Positions 1-7,784 of a DNA stretch of 64,000 nt are shown one piece after another. The stretch spans positions 1,116,001 through 1,180,000 of the forward strand of contig NZ_WLZW01000001.1 in assembly GCF_009707665.1 (NCBI RefSeq), written 5' to 3'. Numbering within the stretch: position 1 is the first letter of the stretch; every line of letters starts with the position of its first letter. The position numbers and the translations under genes are program-made. The notes beneath the pieces were generated by a model, which saw nothing but the letters and a program-made list of their open reading frames with translations, searched no databases and had not been told where the DNA came from. Origin of the DNA: Planomicrobium sp. YIM 101495. Lineage in GTDB: Bacteria; Bacillota; Bacilli; Bacillales_A; Planococcaceae.

Positions 1-351
1 GATGCCACCGAGGTCGAACAGTTTATGTCCGTAGTGGATCACATCCATCTCATAGATGATCGACCAGATGACGAACGGGACGAGTATGTAGACGACGCGT
101 TTGCGGAAGTAATCGAACAACACTTTACCTGTCCACTCACGGTCTCTATAGTTATAGAAAAAGACGATTCCGACAAGCATGATGAACAGGCCGGCCTCGA
201 TACGGACGATATTATTGAAATAATGATACACTTCATGCTGAATTGTGAATGGCTGGAATAAGTGCGTATATGGCGCAGTGACGTGTACGAAAACAACCAT
301 CAGCATGGCGAAGATACGGATATAATAAATCGAGCGGATTTCTTTTTTCAC
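1..351 (-). CDS. Acyltransferase 3 family membrane protein (partial, N-terminal part)
   Basis: The first 117 residues of a minus-strand gene that runs off the left edge of the window. It opens with GTG (349-351), preceded at 7 nt by AGAGGTG on the minus strand. The translation begins KKEIRSIYYIRIFAMLMVV and continues with FVHVTAP. The pattern of a basic start, a first membrane helix carrying R-x-F/L-A and a conserved H, followed by further hydrophobic segments, is that of the acyltransferase 3 family (OatA/WecH-like integral membrane O-acyltransferases that modify wall or surface glycans). The His in FVH would be the catalytic family residue. The substrate cannot be told from this fragment. 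Confidence 0.75.
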   Translation of the reverse strand, partial: MKKEIRSIYYIRIFAMLMVVFVHVTAPYTHLFQPFTIQHEVYHYFNNIVRIEAGLFIMLVGIVFFYNYRDREWTGKVLFDYFRKRVVYILVPFVIWSIIYEMDVIHYGHKLFDLGGI

Positions 352-509
352 TTGGTCACACCTCTAATCTCATGAACCTGGCTCTCTTGTTAACCTACAG
401 ATTATGCTATCACATATCGCAAATTCTTGTTTAGTTGGCACTAGTGCTCTTGCCCTTTTTCCGTTACGATAGATGGAGATAGATTAAACAGATAGGCGGA
501 GTGATTTGA

Positions 510-1169
510 ATGCGCATAGCAATTTTCGATTTTGACGGTACTTTGTATTCGAAAGAAACATTCCAATTGATGATGGACCATTTAAAGGAGCACCCGGTGC
601 ACGGTTACCGCTACCGGATCTTCTTCAAGAAGATCATGCCTTCCTACCTTGGATCAAAAATCAAGGTCGTGCCTATGCATGTCATGCGCGCACGTTCTGT
701 AGAGGCTTACTTAGCAGCACTGAACACGCTGTCCCGCTCAGAAATGGAAGAGTACTTCTCCGACATCGCTGCGAAAATGACGGATGACTTCAACCAGTCG
801 GTCGTGGACAGATTGAAGAAGCATCACGAAGACGGCGATCACGTCATGGTCGTTTCGGGTGCGTTCACACCACTTCTCAATACGGTAACGGCCGGATTGC
901 CGATCGATACAATCATCGGCACCGACATCCCATATACGAATGATAAGTACGATGCGGCACAAAAAGTCGCGCACGTACAAGGCCGTATGAAAGTCGAGAA
1001 GATCACAGAATCCCTCGGCGAACAACCCATCGACTGGGACAACAGCTTTGCTTATGGCGACAGCCACTCGGATCTCCCCGTCCTTGAGCTCGTCGGACAG
1101 CCGGTTGCCGTCCAACCTGAGCAGAAGCTACGCACCATCGCAGATAAGCGCAGCTGGGAGATCCTATAA
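510..1169 (+). CDS. HAD superfamily IB phosphatase (phosphoserine phosphatase-like)
   Basis: A 219-residue cytosolic HAD hydrolase. Motif I is FDFDGTLYS near residue 7 (nucleophile Asp plus acid-base Asp), motif II is VVSGAF, and motif III/IV is YGDSHSDLPVLE near residue 185, the usual Mg-binding acidic pair. The cap lies between motifs I and II as expected for subfamily IB (SerB-like). Members dephosphorylate phosphoserine or other small phosphomonoesters; the true substrate is unknown. The start is supported by GGAGTG 6 nt upstream. It stands alone, divergent from the acyltransferase, and ends just before a bidirectional terminator. Confidence 0.85.
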   Translation: MRIAIFDFDGTLYSKETFQLMMDHLKEHPVHGYRYRIFFKKIMPSYLGSKIKVVPMHVMRARSVEAYLAALNTLSRSEMEEYFSDIAAKMTDDFNQSVVDRLKKHHEDGDHVMVVSGAFTPLLNTVTAGLPIDTIIGTDIPYTNDKYDAAQKVAHVQGRMKVEKITESLGEQPIDWDNSFAYGDSHSDLPVLELVGQPVAVQPEQKLRTIADKRSWEIL

Positions 1170-1181
1170 TACGGCTCCGAC

Positions 1182-1237
1182 AAAAAAGGAACTGTCCATC
1201 ACTGTCATATAGATGACAACTAGGATAGTTCCTTTTC
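1182..1237. terminator. Bidirectional terminator between convergent genes
   Basis: An interrupted stem pairs AAAAGGAACTGTCC with GGATAGTTCCTTTT, with a second small hairpin (TGTCAT/ATGACA) in the loop. Runs of T follow on both strands, so it can serve both the HAD gene on the plus strand and the oxidoreductase on the minus strand. Confidence 0.85.
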
Positions 1238-1244
1238 ATTTTCT

Positions 1245-2246
1245 TCACTCCATCATTTCGGCTAGTAGCTTGTAAGAATGGAGACGGTCTTCCTGATTGA
1301 AGACAGGTGTCGTGACGATCACTTCATTCGCTCGTGTATGATCGATGAATGCTTGAAGTTTCTCTTGCACGACTTCCGGCGTTCCGATGATGAAAGATTG
1401 TCCTTGCATCTTCTCTTTGAACTTCGCCACTTCGTACGATGGCCACGCATCCTCCCAGTCTTCCACCGGCGCTTGGAATTGTTCCGGCATGCCGCGCATC
1501 AAACTGTTCATCTGCAATTGACTCGACGTGGCAAGCATTTCCGCTCGTTCCTGCGTATCCGCTACGATGAGCGTCACACCGACCATTGCATACGGCTCAG
1601 CGAGCGCTTTCGATGGCTTGAAGTTTTGATGATACAGCTGAAGCGCCTGCAAGACAAAGTCCGGTGCGAAATGGCTCGCGAACGAAAAAGGCAACCCTTT
1701 AAGCGCAGCCAACTGTGCACTGAAGCCACTCGAACCAAGTAGCCAAAGCGGAACATCCGCGCCGGTACCCGGAAATGCCTTCACACGTCCAGATCCTTCA
1801 AAGTACGATTCCAGTTCCGCAACCAATTGCGGGAACTCATCGCCAGTCGTATGTAATGTCCGGCGAAGTGCGTACGCTGTCGCCTGGTCACTCCCTGGCG
1901 CTCTCCCAAGTCCTAGATCGATACGTCCCGGATACATCGCTTCGAGCGTACCGAACTGCTCCGCAATGACCAGTGGCGCATGGTTCGGCAGCATGATACC
2001 TCCTGAACCGACCCGGATTTTCTCAGTTGCGCCGGCGATGTGGCCGATCAATACAGACGTTGCTGAACTCGCAATGCCCGGCATACTATGATGTTCAGCT
2101 AGCCAAAAGCGGTGGAAGCCGAGCTTTTCGACCGTCTGCGCCAGCTCCACGCTACGGCTGATTGCTGCTGTCATGGTCGTTCCTTCGTTCACTGGTGTCA
2201 AATCCAATACTGAAACAGGGACTCCCCTGAAATGTTTTGTCTTCAT
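1245..2246 (-). CDS. LLM class flavin-dependent oxidoreductase (luciferase-like)
   Basis: A 333-residue single-domain luciferase-like protein (TIM-barrel, FMN-dependent). Family hallmarks are visible: VSVLDLTPV near the start, [11 protein letters not shown], a [12 protein letters not shown] segment, [13 protein letters not shown], and [12 protein letters not shown]. This set is typical of the MsnO8/YhbW-like branch found across Bacillales. The start at 2246 is chosen because AGGAGG lies 9 nt upstream on the minus strand; the open frame continues 16 codons further but without a ribosome site. The substrate is unknown; related proteins oxidise small organic molecules with FMNH2. It is monocistronic. 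Confidence 0.9.
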   Translation of the reverse strand: MKTKHFRGVPVSVLDLTPVNEGTTMTAAISRSVELAQTVEKLGFHRFWLAEHHSMPGIASSATSVLIGHIAGATEKIRVGSGGIMLPNHAPLVIAEQFGTLEAMYPGRIDLGLGRAPGSDQATAYALRRTLHTTGDEFPQLVAELESYFEGSGRVKAFPGTGADVPLWLLGSSGFSAQLAALKGLPFSFASHFAPDFVLQALQLYHQNFKPSKALAEPYAMVGVTLIVADTQERAEMLATSSQLQMNSLMRGMPEQFQAPVEDWEDAWPSYEVAKFKEKMQGQSFIIGTPEVVQEKLQAFIDHTRANEVIVTTPVFNQEDRLHSYKLLAEMME

Positions 2247-2320
2247 GTCCTCACTCCTCCTGTCCATTTTAGCGCGACGGATGCAGAAACACATGTTTCC
2301 TGCTCAACTTCGAGCCATCA

Positions 2321-2349
2321 GAAAGAGGACGGCACAATCCTCCGTCCTC
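2321..2349 (-). terminator. Terminator of the lipoprotein gene
   Basis: An 8-bp stem GAGGACGG/CCGTCCTC with a 9-nt loop follows the minus-strand lipoprotein stop. The T-tract is short (TTTC), so termination efficiency is uncertain. Confidence 0.55.
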
Positions 2350-2366
2350 ACGACTGGCACAATATG

Positions 2367-3068
2367 TTATTCAATCGATTCCAAAGCAGATGTGACGATG
2401 AAGTCCATCTCTCCTTCCTCCGTATCCATGATGAATTCACGTTTCACTTCACCATAGCCTTCCACGAAGTAATACCGGTTGATGGAACCTTCTTGCTCTT
2501 CAGATTCGAAGATTACCACTTCCTCGAATGTGCGGTAAGGAGTTTCCACCGTGCCATCCGTCTCCATGATTTCCCCTAAACTACTCGTCTGACCGACTTC
2601 AAGCGGGAACTTCAAGTAAGTGCCGATGACATCCAGTCCAGTAGGATCGTCTTCATACATTTCATAAAACTCCGGCTGCTCCAGAACAAGATCAATTTGC
2701 TGTTCTGAAATTCGGTAAATCCGCAACACGCGCGTTCCGCCGTTGTCTTCGTACATGGCAATATGTTTTTCATCCAAGTGTTCGACCTCGATGGTCAGCT
2801 CAGCATATTCATTTCCTTCTCCTTTGAAATTCTTCACTGCACCGTCTTCAGGTAAGTATGCCATCGGATCAGCTTCCGGTGTTTCCTGCGGCTCTTCCAC
2901 TTCTTGCTCATCCACTTCGGCCGGCTCTTCTTCTACTCCGTCAATTTCTTCTTCCATCACTTCCGGATCAAGCTCAGGAACTTCCACTTCAGGCTCTACC
3001 GGTTCATCGTTACAGCCCGTCAATAAAAAGAATAAAGCGAAACAAGCACCAACTAGCTTTGTATTCAT
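2367..3068 (-). CDS. Acidic lipoprotein of unknown function
   Basis: A 233-residue predicted lipoprotein. A type II signal peptide ends in the lipobox LLTGC, giving Cys19 as the lipidated residue. It is followed by a strongly acidic, Glu/Pro/Val-rich linker (about residues 20-68) that probably spans part of the wall. The remaining 160 residues look like a soluble beta-rich domain (repeated short hydrophobic strands such as YAELTIEVEHLDE and NRYYFVEGYGEVKREFI). The last part resembles small Bacillales lipoproteins often annotated as hypothetical. A GGGGAGGG ribosome site lies upstream. I cannot name a function. Intergenic space separates it from the response regulator upstream. Confidence 0.8.
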   Translation of the reverse strand: MNTKLVGACFALFFLLTGCNDEPVEPEVEVPELDPEVMEEEIDGVEEEPAEVDEQEVEEPQETPEADPMAYLPEDGAVKNFKGEGNEYAELTIEVEHLDEKHIAMYEDNGGTRVLRIYRISEQQIDLVLEQPEFYEMYEDDPTGLDVIGTYLKFPLEVGQTSSLGEIMETDGTVETPYRTFEEVVIFESEEQEGSINRYYFVEGYGEVKREFIMDTEEGEMDFIVTSALESIE

Positions 3069-3151
3069 CGTTCCGCCCTCCCCTTATTTTTCCTATTTCT
3101 TTTCTTTACCCGCCATTCTAAAGCGGAAAACAACAACTGGCGGTTTAGAAA

Positions 3152-3847
3152 TTAGCTCTTGACGAATTTATAACCAAAGCCCCTGACCGTCTGGATATAC
3201 TTCGGAGTCGCCGGGTCTTTTTCGATTTTCCTTCTTAAATTACTGACATGCACTTTCACGGTCTGAATATCGCCTTCCGCGTAATACCCCCAAATGCGAT
3301 CGTATAATTGCTCGGAAGTCCAGACGCGGTTCGGGTTCTCTGCCAGCAATAATAAGAGCTGAAATTCTTTGTGGAACAGCCGCACTTCCTTGTCGCCCAC
3401 ATACAATTCACACGCATCGACATGAATCGTCAAGTTATCGAACCGTAATACTTCCAACGGTTTTTCTTCACCGCTCACCCATCCAACTCTTCGCAGTGCA
3501 GACCGGATGCGCGCTTCCAGTTCACTGAAATCGAACGGCTTCGTAATGTAATCATCTCCTCCGACCTCAAGTCCTCGAACCTTGAACCTCGGTTCTTTCT
3601 TTCCACTGACAAAAAGAATCGGGACTTTTTTATGGAGGCGAATCTGCTTGCACAGTTCGAAGCCATCCATCTCCGGCATCTCGACATCCAGCAAAATGAG
3701 ATCCGGGTTATGATGGTTCAATTTGGAAAGTGCATCCATTCCATTCGTTGCTTCCATCACTTCATAACCTTTTTTCTGTAAAAATAACCGCGTCATCTCA
3801 CGGATTCCAGATTCATCTTCAACGATCATGACATTGGCAACTTTCAT
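3152..3847 (-). CDS. OmpR/PhoB-family response regulator
   Basis: A 231-residue two-component response regulator. The receiver domain (about 1-120) has the acidic pair in VMIVEDESG, the phosphoacceptor Asp in LILLDVEMPEMDG, and the conserved Lys in YITKPFDFSEL. The C-terminal winged-helix DNA-binding domain (about 130-231) ends with the typical VKVHVSNLRRKIE and YIQTVRGFGYKF signatures. The gene starts 18 bp downstream of the histidine kinase and is surely its partner. The strong ribosome site AAGGAGG precedes the ATG. Targets are not evident from the sequence. Confidence 0.93.
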   Translation of the reverse strand: MKVANVMIVEDESGIREMTRLFLQKKGYEVMEATNGMDALSKLNHHNPDLILLDVEMPEMDGFELCKQIRLHKKVPILFVSGKKEPRFKVRGLEVGGDDYITKPFDFSELEARIRSALRRVGWVSGEEKPLEVLRFDNLTIHVDACELYVGDKEVRLFHKEFQLLLLLAENPNRVWTSEQLYDRIWGYYAEGDIQTVKVHVSNLRRKIEKDPATPKYIQTVRGFGYKFVKS

Positions 3848-3865
3848 CTTTAGCTCCTCCTTGGA

Positions 3866-6529
3866 TCATACTTTCTTGACGAGCGGCAATGCAACATGGA
3901 ATACGCTTCCTTTATTCGGTTCACTTTCAGCCCAAATACGCCCCTTATGCGCTTCTACAATTTCTTTCGCAATCGCCAGTCCGAGTCCACTTCCCTTTTT
4001 TGCAGTATTTTTTTCGAATTTATAGAACCGGTCGAAGATGAACGGCAACACTTCCGGATCGATCCCGTCGCCTGCGTCTTCCACTTGGACGATGAGAAAG
4101 GCTTCAGTAGAACTTTCCTGCATGGAGTTCGAAAGGGAAATCGCCTGATCACCAGCTGGTGTATGCTTTACGGCGTTCAATAGGATATTTGAAAAAACTT
4201 GATCCAGCCTATCCGAATCTGCTATCAAGTCGTACCGTTGAAGTGGTTCCCAATTGATTTGAGTATTCAAAGCCGCCTTCCTTCCGCTTTTCTCTGCGTC
4301 CTGAAGAAGCGATTCGAGCAAGTATTGGAGCCACTGCGCCGCATCCAGCTGCTCGAACTTCAAGGTAATGTTACCAGATCTGTACTTCGCAAGATCTACA
4401 AGATCTTCAGTCAGCCTTTCAAGCAGCATCAATTTATTATGGATCATCGATAAATAGTGCGGATTCCTTTCTTCGATCAGATTTTCCTGAACAGCTTGAA
4501 TGTATTGGTGAATCAACGTAATCGGTGTGTTCAATTCATGGGAAATGACCGATAGCATCTCATTACGGATTTGTTCGATTTCCTTGATCTCGTCCGTCAG
4601 TGTCGTCAATGTATGGTTTGAAATCTCAAGGGCTTCCGCTTGTTCCTGTAAATTCTTCTCGAGGAACTGGTTCATATTTACGATTTCCGTCGTCAGTCCA
4701 CTCAGGCGCGATAAAATCGAGACCCTTAGCAGGAATTCCTCCTTCTCGCAAGGCGTGACAAGGTAATCATTCGCTCCCGCGGTGAACGCGGCTTTCTTCG
4801 ATTCCAAATCATCATTTGCCGAAAGGAGAAGAATCGGCAATTCCGTCATCGAATACTTCACACGGATCCATCTGCAAAGCTCCACTGTATCCAAGTCCGA
4901 CAATCCGGATTCGATAATCAGTAAAGCGACCTGCTGCTTAGCAAGCCTAATCGAAATTTCCGAGCTGTTTGAAGCCGCTCCTACCTTATAGGGCGCCGTA
5001 TCTAATTGTTCCATAAGTGCCTGACGGTTCAGTCCTTCCGCCCCCGCGACCAATAGATTCAGCGCCCCACGACCAGCCACCGAATCTTGCGGCAATATCG
5101 ACAGATTTAAATTCCGGATTAACGGCTCATCCGCTTTCATTGCATCAACACCCCCATCTTCCAGTGCCAGCGTCAACGGTTCACTGATTTCACCCGATGT
5201 CAACTCCAATAATTCGTCTTTTTGTCTGATGGCTTCCCTTAAGCTGACGAGCATCTTATCTTGTCGCCACTTCTCTTCTAAAATCCTCTCGCTTGTTTGC
5301 TGATTCTCCATATGTTCTTCAGACTGGAGGGCCAGCATAAATAAGATGAGTCCCGCTATCGCCAAAATAATGGCGCTAAACCGCAACATATTCAAGTAAG
5401 GTAAATAGCCTAATATAATCAGTGCATATCCTGCAGTTCCGCTGAATAACATCAGTTGAGCGGCTGTATGGAAATGAAGCCGCTTCCCTGTCTTCCTAGC
5501 GCTGTACAACGTCGCAGCAAGGGTACTGAAAGAAACTGACAGAAAAGACCACGGAAGTAGGTACCTGGCAACATCATAGTAAATCTGCGAATAAATAAGA
5601 AATAGAACTTGAATCGCGACAAGCCATCGGAACAATGTCGACACCCATGGAATCGTGTTCCAGAAGTTCAGCGCATGACTCGTATAGGCGAGTAGCAATA
5701 AACTTGAAACACCGATGAAGAACAAGACCGAGTAATTGTTCCAGACCGGAAATGGTCTCCATACATAAGCAAATGTAAGTCCTGACATAGACGCCAATGT
5801 AATGAGGATTGAAACATTCAGTCCAGCCAGATAAAGGTACTTCCGTTGTTTCAAATATAGTCCTCGGTACAACAAATACCCGACGAAAATCAAAGCCGCT
5901 CCCGTCAACAACCCGAGAATAGCGGTGACCCCTCTCGTCCTCTGTTCGAAAGCTTTTTCTTCCCACAGATGAAGTGGAATCTGAAGAGGCCCTTCTGTCG
6001 AAATACGAAGAAGTATTTCCGCGCCCTCTTCGTCAGGCAAATCTAGTGGGAGCACATAATTCCAATGGAAGTAGGGACGCTCTTCCATCGGTTGGATGTG
6101 CATCACTTTCGTTTCCTTGAATCCTCCTCCTGCAACCGGCTCGTATAAGACGACTTCATCCAGGATCGGTGCCGCCAATTCCAGCAGCCAATTGCGTGTT
6201 GCATCCGCATTTAGAAGATTCATCTTCACCCAATAAACGGAAGACGAATATCCGATGTTCGGTGCACCCACTTCGATGGGTAAAAAATCCCATGACCATG
6301 GAGGCGATGTGACGTCTTCAATTCCGAGCTTCCCTTCTTGATCTTCCAATATCTCTGATTGTGCTGATATTTTCAGATGATTGGAACGGGCCGACAATAC
6401 AATCGGTTCTCCACTACTTGGTTCAGAAGCTTGTTCGGAAACTGAACAGGCAACCAGCATACAAGTTAAACAAAGAAAAAGCAGTATCCCAACTGAATAT
6501 CTCAAGATATGGCTTCCCAAAAAGGACAC
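3866..6529 (-). CDS. 7TMR-DISM hybrid sensor histidine kinase with degenerate receiver
   Basis: An 887-residue membrane sensor kinase. In order: N-terminal signal/lipobox-like segment (LVACS near 28), an extracellular jelly-roll DISMED2-type domain (about 45-175) thought to bind carbohydrates, seven membrane helices (about 185-400), a coiled coil, a receiver-like domain (about 494-612), a coiled coil, HisKA with SHELNTPI (His664), and a HATPase with N-box (NILLNAVKHTP) and glycine boxes (DAGDGI, GSGLGLAI). The receiver lacks its phosphoacceptor (Glu540 instead of Asp), the acidic pair and the Lys. The GTG at 6529 has a close ribosome site; a TTG at 6520 has better spacing (AAGGTG, 6 nt) and may be the true start. 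It is co-transcribed with the response regulator. Confidence 0.9.
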   Translation of the reverse strand: MSFLGSHILRYSVGILLFLCLTCMLVACSVSEQASEPSSGEPIVLSARSNHLKISAQSEILEDQEGKLGIEDVTSPPWSWDFLPIEVGAPNIGYSSSVYWVKMNLLNADATRNWLLELAAPILDEVVLYEPVAGGGFKETKVMHIQPMEERPYFHWNYVLPLDLPDEEGAEILLRISTEGPLQIPLHLWEEKAFEQRTRGVTAILGLLTGAALIFVGYLLYRGLYLKQRKYLYLAGLNVSILITLASMSGLTFAYVWRPFPVWNNYSVLFFIGVSSLLLLAYTSHALNFWNTIPWVSTLFRWLVAIQVLFLIYSQIYYDVARYLLPWSFLSVSFSTLAATLYSARKTGKRLHFHTAAQLMLFSGTAGYALIILGYLPYLNMLRFSAIILAIAGLILFMLALQSEEHMENQQTSERILEEKWRQDKMLVSLREAIRQKDELLELTSGEISEPLTLALEDGGVDAMKADEPLIRNLNLSILPQDSVAGRGALNLLVAGAEGLNRQALMEQLDTAPYKVGAASNSSEISIRLAKQQVALLIIESGLSDLDTVELCRWIRVKYSMTELPILLLSANDDLESKKAAFTAGANDYLVTPCEKEEFLLRVSILSRLSGLTTEIVNMNQFLEKNLQEQAEALEISNHTLTTLTDEIKEIEQIRNEMLSVISHELNTPITLIHQYIQAVQENLIEERNPHYLSMIHNKLMLLERLTEDLVDLAKYRSGNITLKFEQLDAAQWLQYLLESLLQDAEKSGRKAALNTQINWEPLQRYDLIADSDRLDQVFSNILLNAVKHTPAGDQAISLSNSMQESSTEAFLIVQVEDAGDGIDPEVLPFIFDRFYKFEKNTAKKGSGLGLAIAKEIVEAHKGRIWAESEPNKGSVFHVALPLVKKV

Positions 6530-6710
6530 CTTCTTCCGAATATTCTGAATTTTGCATTTAGAGGAATCTCTTGTCTTTATAGGATAGAGCTTATGTCAGC
6601 TCATTTGTTCCAAATCTTAGGTTATACCGTGCCGTTTGGATCATTTTTAATCATACCATTTTAAGGAGAAAAGTAAAACCTTTTGAATTCTGAAAATTCA
6701 ACCAAAACTA

Positions 6711-6739
6711 TTGACCTATCTTTTTTTATAATATAGTAT
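6711..6739 (+). promoter_or_regulatory. Candidate sigma-A promoter of the LCP gene
   Basis: TTGACC (6711-6716) lies upstream of an AT-rich stretch offering TATAGT (15-nt spacer) or TAGTAT (17-nt spacer). It is about 70 bp upstream of the LCP start, in the divergent intergenic region. The -10 assignment is uncertain. Confidence 0.45.
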
Positions 6740-6808
6740 GGAGTTATAAACAATATAACTTTATGCCTACTCCATAGAAATGCAATTACTATTTTAAGGA
6801 GGATTCTC

Positions 6809-7735
6809 ATGCGAAGGTGGTCTCGTCCGTCTCTGTTGCTGAAGAAGAAATGGCTCATGGTGAAAATCGTATTGATAATTTTTGCAGTTGCGCTCACTTA
6901 TCCACTTCTCCTCGTCCCGAAAACCATTCAGACGTATGAAGCAGTCCATGAACCCCTTGTCAGAGAAACGGCACAAAAACGTTCCGAAACGGTTTATTTA
7001 GCGAAGCAGGATCCTGTCTCCTTTCTTCTGCTCGGCGTAGATCAGCGTGAGAATGACCGTGGCAGATCCGATACGATGATTGTCCTGACCATTAATCCCG
7101 GACTGGATTCAGCGTTAATGCTCAGCATCCCCCGGGATACGTATGCGGAAATCGTCGGCTACGGATTCAGCGATAAATTGAATCACGCTTATGCTTTTGG
7201 TGGTGTTACGACAGCTGTCAGCTCAGTGGAACAGCTGCTTGATATCCCGATCGATTATTTCGTCCAAGTGAACATGGAGGGGTTCAAGGATGTCGTCGAT
7301 CTGATCGGTCCGGTCGAAGTCGATAATCCATTCGCATTCGATGAGTTCCCGGAAGGTCCACAAACGCTGAACGGAAACCAAGCGCTTGAATTCGTCCGGA
7401 TGCGCTATGAAGATCCGGACGGTGATTTTGGCAGACAGGAACGCCAGAAGCAGGTCGTCAAGAATTTGATTTCCCGGGCTTCCGATTTATCTTCTGTGCC
7501 CCACTATTCCAGTTTGCTCCAATCACTCGGCAACAATGTCAAAACCAATCTTGACTATGAATCCATTCTTCCCTTGCAACGGCATTACCGGAGCGCTGCA
7601 GAGTCACTCGAGTCATTGAGATTCTACTCCGGATATGGAGAAATAATGGGTGGGGTCTGGTATTACCGCGTCGATCCGGAAGAACTCGATAAGATTTCGG
7701 CACAGCTGAAGAATCACCTAGAAATTTCGCCTTGA
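6809..7735 (+). CDS. LytR-CpsA-Psr (LCP) family protein
   Basis: A 308-residue membrane-anchored LCP protein, the family that transfers undecaprenyl-linked wall polymers (teichoic acids, capsules) to peptidoglycan outside the cell. One N-terminal helix (about 18-36) anchors it. The LCP domain shows LLLGVDQRENDRGRSDTMI, the pyrophosphate-lipid-binding SIPRDT and the C-terminal FVRMRYEDPDGDFGRQERQ block with the conserved Arg/Asp residues. An ideal ribosome site AAGGAGG lies 6 nt upstream of ATG. It is monocistronic. With the large glycan locus in the same window it is a candidate ligase for that polymer, but this is inference only. Confidence 0.93.
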   Translation: MRRWSRPSLLLKKKWLMVKIVLIIFAVALTYPLLLVPKTIQTYEAVHEPLVRETAQKRSETVYLAKQDPVSFLLLGVDQRENDRGRSDTMIVLTINPGLDSALMLSIPRDTYAEIVGYGFSDKLNHAYAFGGVTTAVSSVEQLLDIPIDYFVQVNMEGFKDVVDLIGPVEVDNPFAFDEFPEGPQTLNGNQALEFVRMRYEDPDGDFGRQERQKQVVKNLISRASDLSSVPHYSSLLQSLGNNVKTNLDYESILPLQRHYRSAAESLESLRFYSGYGEIMGGVWYYRVDPEELDKISAQLKNHLEISP

Positions 7736-7741
7736 AAAATA

Positions 7742-7774
7742 ACCCGTTAAGCCGGTGCTTCCAGCTTAACGGGT
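7742..7774. terminator. Bidirectional terminator
   Basis: A 10-bp perfect stem ACCCGTTAAG/CTTAACGGGT with a 13-nt loop sits between the convergent LCP and EAL-domain genes. The T-rich tail is best on the minus strand (TTATTTTTC). Confidence 0.85.
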
Positions 7775-7784
7775 CACAATAATT

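Noticed and set aside
25-261. A very acidic 78-codon plus-strand frame at the left edge.
   Set aside because: The minus strand encodes an acyltransferase 3 N-terminus with a good start, which explains the region.
2743-3162. A Ser/Gly/Thr-rich plus-strand frame.
   Set aside because: It is the antisense shadow of the acidic linker of the lipoprotein; Glu codons read backwards give Ser-rich sequence.
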